DNA of 64,000 nucleotides, from positions 62,001 through 126,000 of the forward strand of contig NZ_FWXJ01000009.1 of NCBI RefSeq assembly GCF_900176405.1, given 5' to 3'. Source of the DNA: Polynucleobacter kasalickyi. GTDB taxonomy: Bacteria > Pseudomonadota > Gammaproteobacteria > Burkholderiales > Burkholderiaceae. The translations under genes and the position numbers were made by a program. Of the stretch, positions 60,966 through 64,000 are shown piece by piece (the stretch's first letter is position 1; each line of letters begins with the position of its first letter). The notes beneath the pieces are model-generated. The model was not told the origin of the DNA. It made no database searches and worked only from the letters and a program-made list of their open reading frames with translations.

Positions 60966-62561
60966 ATGGAAAACAAAAATTCAATCGGTGGGGTGTGGTT
61001 GGCTACCAATTACGGTATCGACCCAGTCATGCCATTCCAAACTCTTAGTCGCATTGGAAGTCGTCGTGCAACACAAGTATTAGATGATATTACTACTGAA
61101 ATCTACGTTGAAAGTATGCGACCTAGTCCGACTTTGCGTGGACATTTGACGTTTCATCTCAAGCATGAAGTTCTTCATCTTGAGGTCCTATCTCAGTTAT
61201 TTAGAAAAATTAATCCACAAGAATTGTCTGACTGGGTCAGTGACGAGCCATCCGGTCAGTTCGCTAAGCGAGCCGGTTTTCTTTATGAATTCTTGACCAA
61301 TAAAACACTTGAAATTAACTCAGAAATTACTGGTGGCTATATTGATGTCATTGATGCGGCCAAACTAGTGGCCGCATCTCCAGAACAGGCTATCCCGAAT
61401 CGACGCTGGCGGGTGCGCGACAACTTACCTGGAACACCCTATTTTTGCCCTATTATCCGGAAAACGGCAGACTCTATTAAAGCCATGAGTTTAGATGTCT
61501 CAAAGCTAATTAGCGATTTGGCACTTGAGTTTGGTGAAGAATTATTAATTCGCTCGGCCGTTTGGATGACGTTGCGTGAAAGTAAATCAAGTTTTGCAAT
61601 TGAGGGTGAAGCTAATCAATCTGATCGTATTCAGCGATTTGCTGATGTATTATCGAGCCAGACCGGCCAAGGACCGTGGCCATTTAATCATGCCACACTT
61701 GCCGAATTGCAAGCTGAAATCCTTGGCAAGGGAACAACTTTGGAACACTTCGGTATTCGTAAGTCCCCTGTGTTTGTTGGGGAAGTTGTAAGGTATCAAG
61801 AGATCGTGCACTACATTGCTCCGCCCGCTGAGGATATCCAATTAATGCTCGATGGAGTCCTCACCTTTTTAGAGCGTACCAAAGGACAGTCCTCTGTAAT
61901 GCGTAGTACAGTAGCAGCATTTGGATTTGTTTACATCCACCCACTAGCAGATGGCAATGGCCGTGTGCATCGGTTCTTGATCAACGATGTTTTGCGTCGC
62001 GATCAAGTCGTGAAAGCACCGATGATTTTACCGATATCATCTCTCATAACAAGTGATCGCACTGAGCGATATTCTTATGACAGGGTCCTTGATGTTGTTT
62101 CACGACCATTGATGCAGGCATTGGAAGGGTTATATAAATTTTCAACAACTCCTACCACCTATTCGGATGGTATTCGTTCAAATTTTGAATTTCATGGTGA
62201 TGAAAAAGTAAGGCATACGTGGCGATTTCTGGATGTAACAAAGCATGTTGTGTACTTAGCGCATGTGGTGGAGCGCACAATTTGTGGGGATATGCGAGAA
62301 GAGTTCCGTTTCTTACGTAACCATTCGCAAGCAAGATCAGCAATCAAAGAAATTGTCGAAATGCCTGATATGCAAATTGATAGAATTATTCGATCAGTTG
62401 AGTCAAATCAGGGGAAACTTTCCAATATGTTGGGTAAAGAAATGCCCATCCTTCAAGAACCTGGGATTTGGGACGAGATTGTGAGGGCCATTGAAAACGC
62501 TTTTCAAGATGAATCTGAAATGAATGTTGTAAATAAGTATGTCTGTGGAAATCGAAAGTAG
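60966..62561 (+). CDS. Fic-family protein, class II (self-inhibited)
   Basis: A 531-residue Fic protein. The catalytic motif HPLADGNGRVHR is at about residues 325-336, with the essential His, Asn and two Arg. An inhibitory motif SFAIEG lies N-terminal to it at about 209-214, matching [S/T]xxxE[G/N], which makes it class II: its Glu blocks ATP binding until released. Fic enzymes transfer AMP to target proteins. The N-terminal 190 and C-terminal 150 residues are not recognised; no separate antitoxin is next to it. ATG at 60966 lacks a good ribosome site. Confidence 0.92.
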   Translation: MENKNSIGGVWLATNYGIDPVMPFQTLSRIGSRRATQVLDDITTEIYVESMRPSPTLRGHLTFHLKHEVLHLEVLSQLFRKINPQELSDWVSDEPSGQFAKRAGFLYEFLTNKTLEINSEITGGYIDVIDAAKLVAASPEQAIPNRRWRVRDNLPGTPYFCPIIRKTADSIKAMSLDVSKLISDLALEFGEELLIRSAVWMTLRESKSSFAIEGEANQSDRIQRFADVLSSQTGQGPWPFNHATLAELQAEILGKGTTLEHFGIRKSPVFVGEVVRYQEIVHYIAPPAEDIQLMLDGVLTFLERTKGQSSVMRSTVAAFGFVYIHPLADGNGRVHRFLINDVLRRDQVVKAPMILPISSLITSDRTERYSYDRVLDVVSRPLMQALEGLYKFSTTPTTYSDGIRSNFEFHGDEKVRHTWRFLDVTKHVVYLAHVVERTICGDMREEFRFLRNHSQARSAIKEIVEMPDMQIDRIIRSVESNQGKLSNMLGKEMPILQEPGIWDEIVRAIENAFQDESEMNVVNKYVCGNRK

Positions 62562-62854
62562 TATTTCAAACTAATTTGATTATTTTAGAAAGTTTTGGAC
62601 GGTAGATTTCTCGTCAAGTTAATAAATTCCAGTTAAAAAAATAGGTTATTAAAAGTTTGCAATTAATTATGTATTTTTTGTTAATCTATTAACTTGAACT
62701 GGTGTGAAATTCGATAAAAAGTTAAGCAATGCAGGATTGCTCTAGAAACACGTCAGGTTTTTTTGATGAATGATCAAAATTTTTTCTAAATTGATAGAAA
62801 TTAATAAATTATCTAAACTTCTGGTTTGTACGAGGTATATATTTTGGAAGTCTT
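62562..62854. other. AT-rich intergenic region, 293 bases
   Basis: Between the Fic gene and the vapB remnant. No protein-like frame or RNA gene is seen. The last bases include GGAAG five bases before the ATG at 62855, the original ribosome site of vapB. Confidence 0.5.
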
Positions 62855-63089
62855 ATGGACAAAGCTCAAATTTTTCATGAATGGTAGAAGTCAAGCCGAG
62901 AGATTGCCAAAGAAGTATCACTTTAAAGATTCAGAGGTAACAATTCAATATTTTGTTGGAGGGGTTTTACTACTTCCCCAAAAAAGGTTATTGGATGATA
63001 TTACAACTGCACTAGATGTTCTTCAGCCTAGCTTTGAAATTGAGCGAGAACAACCAAACGAACAATTAAGGGAAGAGATCAAGCCTTGA
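62855..63089 (+). pseudogene. vapB: vapB antitoxin gene with a single-base frameshift
   Basis: The ATG at 62855, with GGAAG five bases upstream, starts MDKAQIF; after the TTTTT run at 62871-62875 the frame changes and MNGRSQAERLPKKYHF continues, the hallmark of VapB (SpoVT/AbrB fold). Removing one T would join the two parts exactly as in the family. Downstream, VGGVLLLPQKR and the acidic C-terminal tail are intact to the stop at 63089. Translation from the internal ATG at 62877 would lose the first beta strand. Confidence 0.8.
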
Positions 63090-63356
63090 TACTGCTTGAA
63101 ATAAAAAATCGGAATCTATCCTCGGTAAAAAATTCTTAGGAATGTTTTTGGCTCCGCTAAAAATTTTGCCATTTGATGAGGAGTGTATTTGGGTATATGG
63201 AAGACTTCGGGCTCAATTAGAAAAAAGGGACAAACCATTGGCCCTTTAGACACAATGTTTGCAGCTCATGCCTTAGCATTAAATGTATTACTGGTAACAA
63301 ATAATCAAAAAGAATTTTCAAGAGTACCATGATTGAAAATTGAAAACTGGATCTAA
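63085..63356 (+). pseudogene. vapC: vapC toxin remnant
   Basis: Overlapping the vapB end, LDT (the start of the PIN domain, normally LDTNICIY) is followed by a stop, then KSESILG, FLAPLKILPFDEECIWVYGR and LRAQLEKRDKPL; a one-base loss near 63240 shifts the frame to GPLDTMFAAHALALNVLLVTNN and EFSRVP, a TGA at 63330-63332 where Gly is expected, then LKIENWI and the natural stop. About 70 residues of the middle are missing. The toxin is dead. Confidence 0.82.
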
Positions 63357-63438
63357 TTTAGATTTTTAACAGATTTGGAAAAATATATACTTCTGGGCTG
63401 CTGAAGTGCATTCACCAAGACCTTCTTGGAAATAAATA

Positions 63439-63559
63439 ATGGCAAAAAAATCAAAGGGAAAAATTTTTTAACCAGACTGATTGGGCCTATGAAAAGTCTG
63501 TTACTCAGATGTTGCCATTTCAAAGGATGAATAAGTTTAAAAGTTTTTTAAATCATTAA
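63439..63559 (+). pseudogene. possible small frameshifted gene
   Basis: An ATG at 63439 starts MAKKSKGKIF and stops; after the T-run ending at 63469 the next frame reads NQTDWAYEKSVTQMLPF and RMNKFKSFLNH to a TAA at 63557-63559. The join resembles the vapB lesion, one extra T in a run. About 40 codons. I do not recognise the family; it may be chance. Confidence 0.35.
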
Positions 63560-63632
63560 CGTAGTAAAGGCGGAGTTATTCCGAATTGCTAAGCCTGACG
63601 TATTGTCGAATTAGCTAAACAGGAGAAATAAA

Positions 63633-64000
63633 ATGGAAACATTGCGTTGCCGTATCGGCGATTTGGCGGTAGTAGTGGGATGTCATTTGCCAGAAAATAC
63701 CGGAAATATTGTGAAGATCATTGGCGTTGAGGGTTATCAAGGCTGGTATGGTATTACCGGTCATACTTTTGTTTGGACCGTGGAAGTAACTAAAGATAGA
63801 CCTTTAGTCTATGAAAATGCTGATGGTGGTTTGTACACATTAATGGAAGGCCCTGTACCGGATCAGTTACTAATACCGATTAGTTCAGATTTGGATTCTA
63901 ATGATCTTGCTGAATATATCGTCTTGGAAGCTATTAAGGAATGTGAAAGACTAGAAGAACTGGAGAGATGTAAAGAACTTGAAAGTACTTCGCTTATGTC
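63633..64000 (+). CDS. unknown protein, C-terminus beyond window edge
   Basis: An ATG at 63633 with AGGAG 7 bases upstream opens a frame that runs off the right edge after 122 codons. It begins METLRCRIGDLAVVVGCHLPENTG, a small beta-rich domain (about residues 1-90, ending VPDQLLIPI) like that in short uncharacterised phage/plasmid-associated proteins with a CRxGDLA opening, then an acidic helical part rich in Glu and Leu. No function can be given. Confidence 0.7.
   Translation, partial: METLRCRIGDLAVVVGCHLPENTGNIVKIIGVEGYQGWYGITGHTFVWTVEVTKDRPLVYENADGGLYTLMEGPVPDQLLIPISSDLDSNDLAEYIVLEAIKECERLEELERCKELESTSLM

Noticed and set aside
58700-64000. A defined attachment-site repeat for an island at tRNA-Val
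   Set aside because: No second copy of the tRNA 3' end and no integrase gene are present before the window ends.

Overview
The window looks like a chromosomal segment of a moderately AT-rich betaproteobacterium of the order Burkholderiales. Three things point that way: five Bug-type (TctC-like) tripartite-tricarboxylate-transporter binding proteins with no membrane partners nearby, the housekeeping order DUF2069 - WrbA - YihY - CBS - AroC - MFS, and a RelA followed by tRNA-Val(GAC). A free-living or freshwater genus such as Polynucleobacter or a low-GC Alcaligenaceae/Burkholderiaceae member would fit; the genus is inference.

Region 1 (1-22.6 kb) is catabolic and transport DNA. A minus-strand operon of eight genes runs livK-H-M-G-F, an SDR, an amidase and a Bug protein cut by the window edge. 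Divergent from it is a plus-strand set: epimerase, CaiB-type CoA transferase, alpha/beta hydrolase, then an SDR. Next come a minus-strand trio (VOC protein, HutC-type GntR regulator, Bug) and a divergent plus-strand run: flavin monooxygenase of the acyl-CoA dehydrogenase fold, a split two-subunit ThDP decarboxylase, a large ThDP enzyme, two Bug proteins and a CocE-type hydrolase.

Region 2 (22.7-26.4 kb) pairs a family-3 periplasmic binding protein with a membrane PAS-GGDEF-EAL protein, a likely ligand-sensing c-di-GMP module. Region 3 (26.4-37.5 kb) holds a NIPSNAP gene, a TetR regulator and a nine-gene operon: Tat-exported ABC binding protein, two permeases, ATPase, three-subunit molybdenum hydroxylase, M20 amidohydrolase and SGNH esterase. 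This looks like one uptake-and-degradation unit for an unknown, probably amide- or N-heterocycle-containing, compound.

Region 4 (37.5-45.8 kb) is mostly housekeeping: YggT, cysteine synthase, another Bug, a winged-helix regulator, DUF2069, WrbA, YihY, CBS protein, chorismate synthase and an MFS carrier. Region 5 (45.9-49.9 kb) is accessory: a gene with three RidA domains in one chain, an intact BrnTA pair, a dead antitoxin gene with two stop codons, and an Xre-RES toxin-antitoxin pair. Region 6 (50.1-58.7 kb) returns to core genes: ETF-ubiquinone oxidoreductase, SDR, ScoAB, a zinc CDF exporter, an alpha/beta hydrolase, RelA and tRNA-Val.

Region 7 (58.7-64 kb), just after the tRNA, is again accessory and more AT-rich: a DprA-like protein, an intact HigBA-like pair, a Fic protein, a decayed vapBC, gene scraps and a partial unknown gene at the right edge. 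The most interesting items are the three-in-one RidA, the binding protein/GGDEF-EAL pair, the ABC-molybdoenzyme operon, and two toxin-antitoxin operons whose -10 boxes place the start codon at or next to the transcription start.
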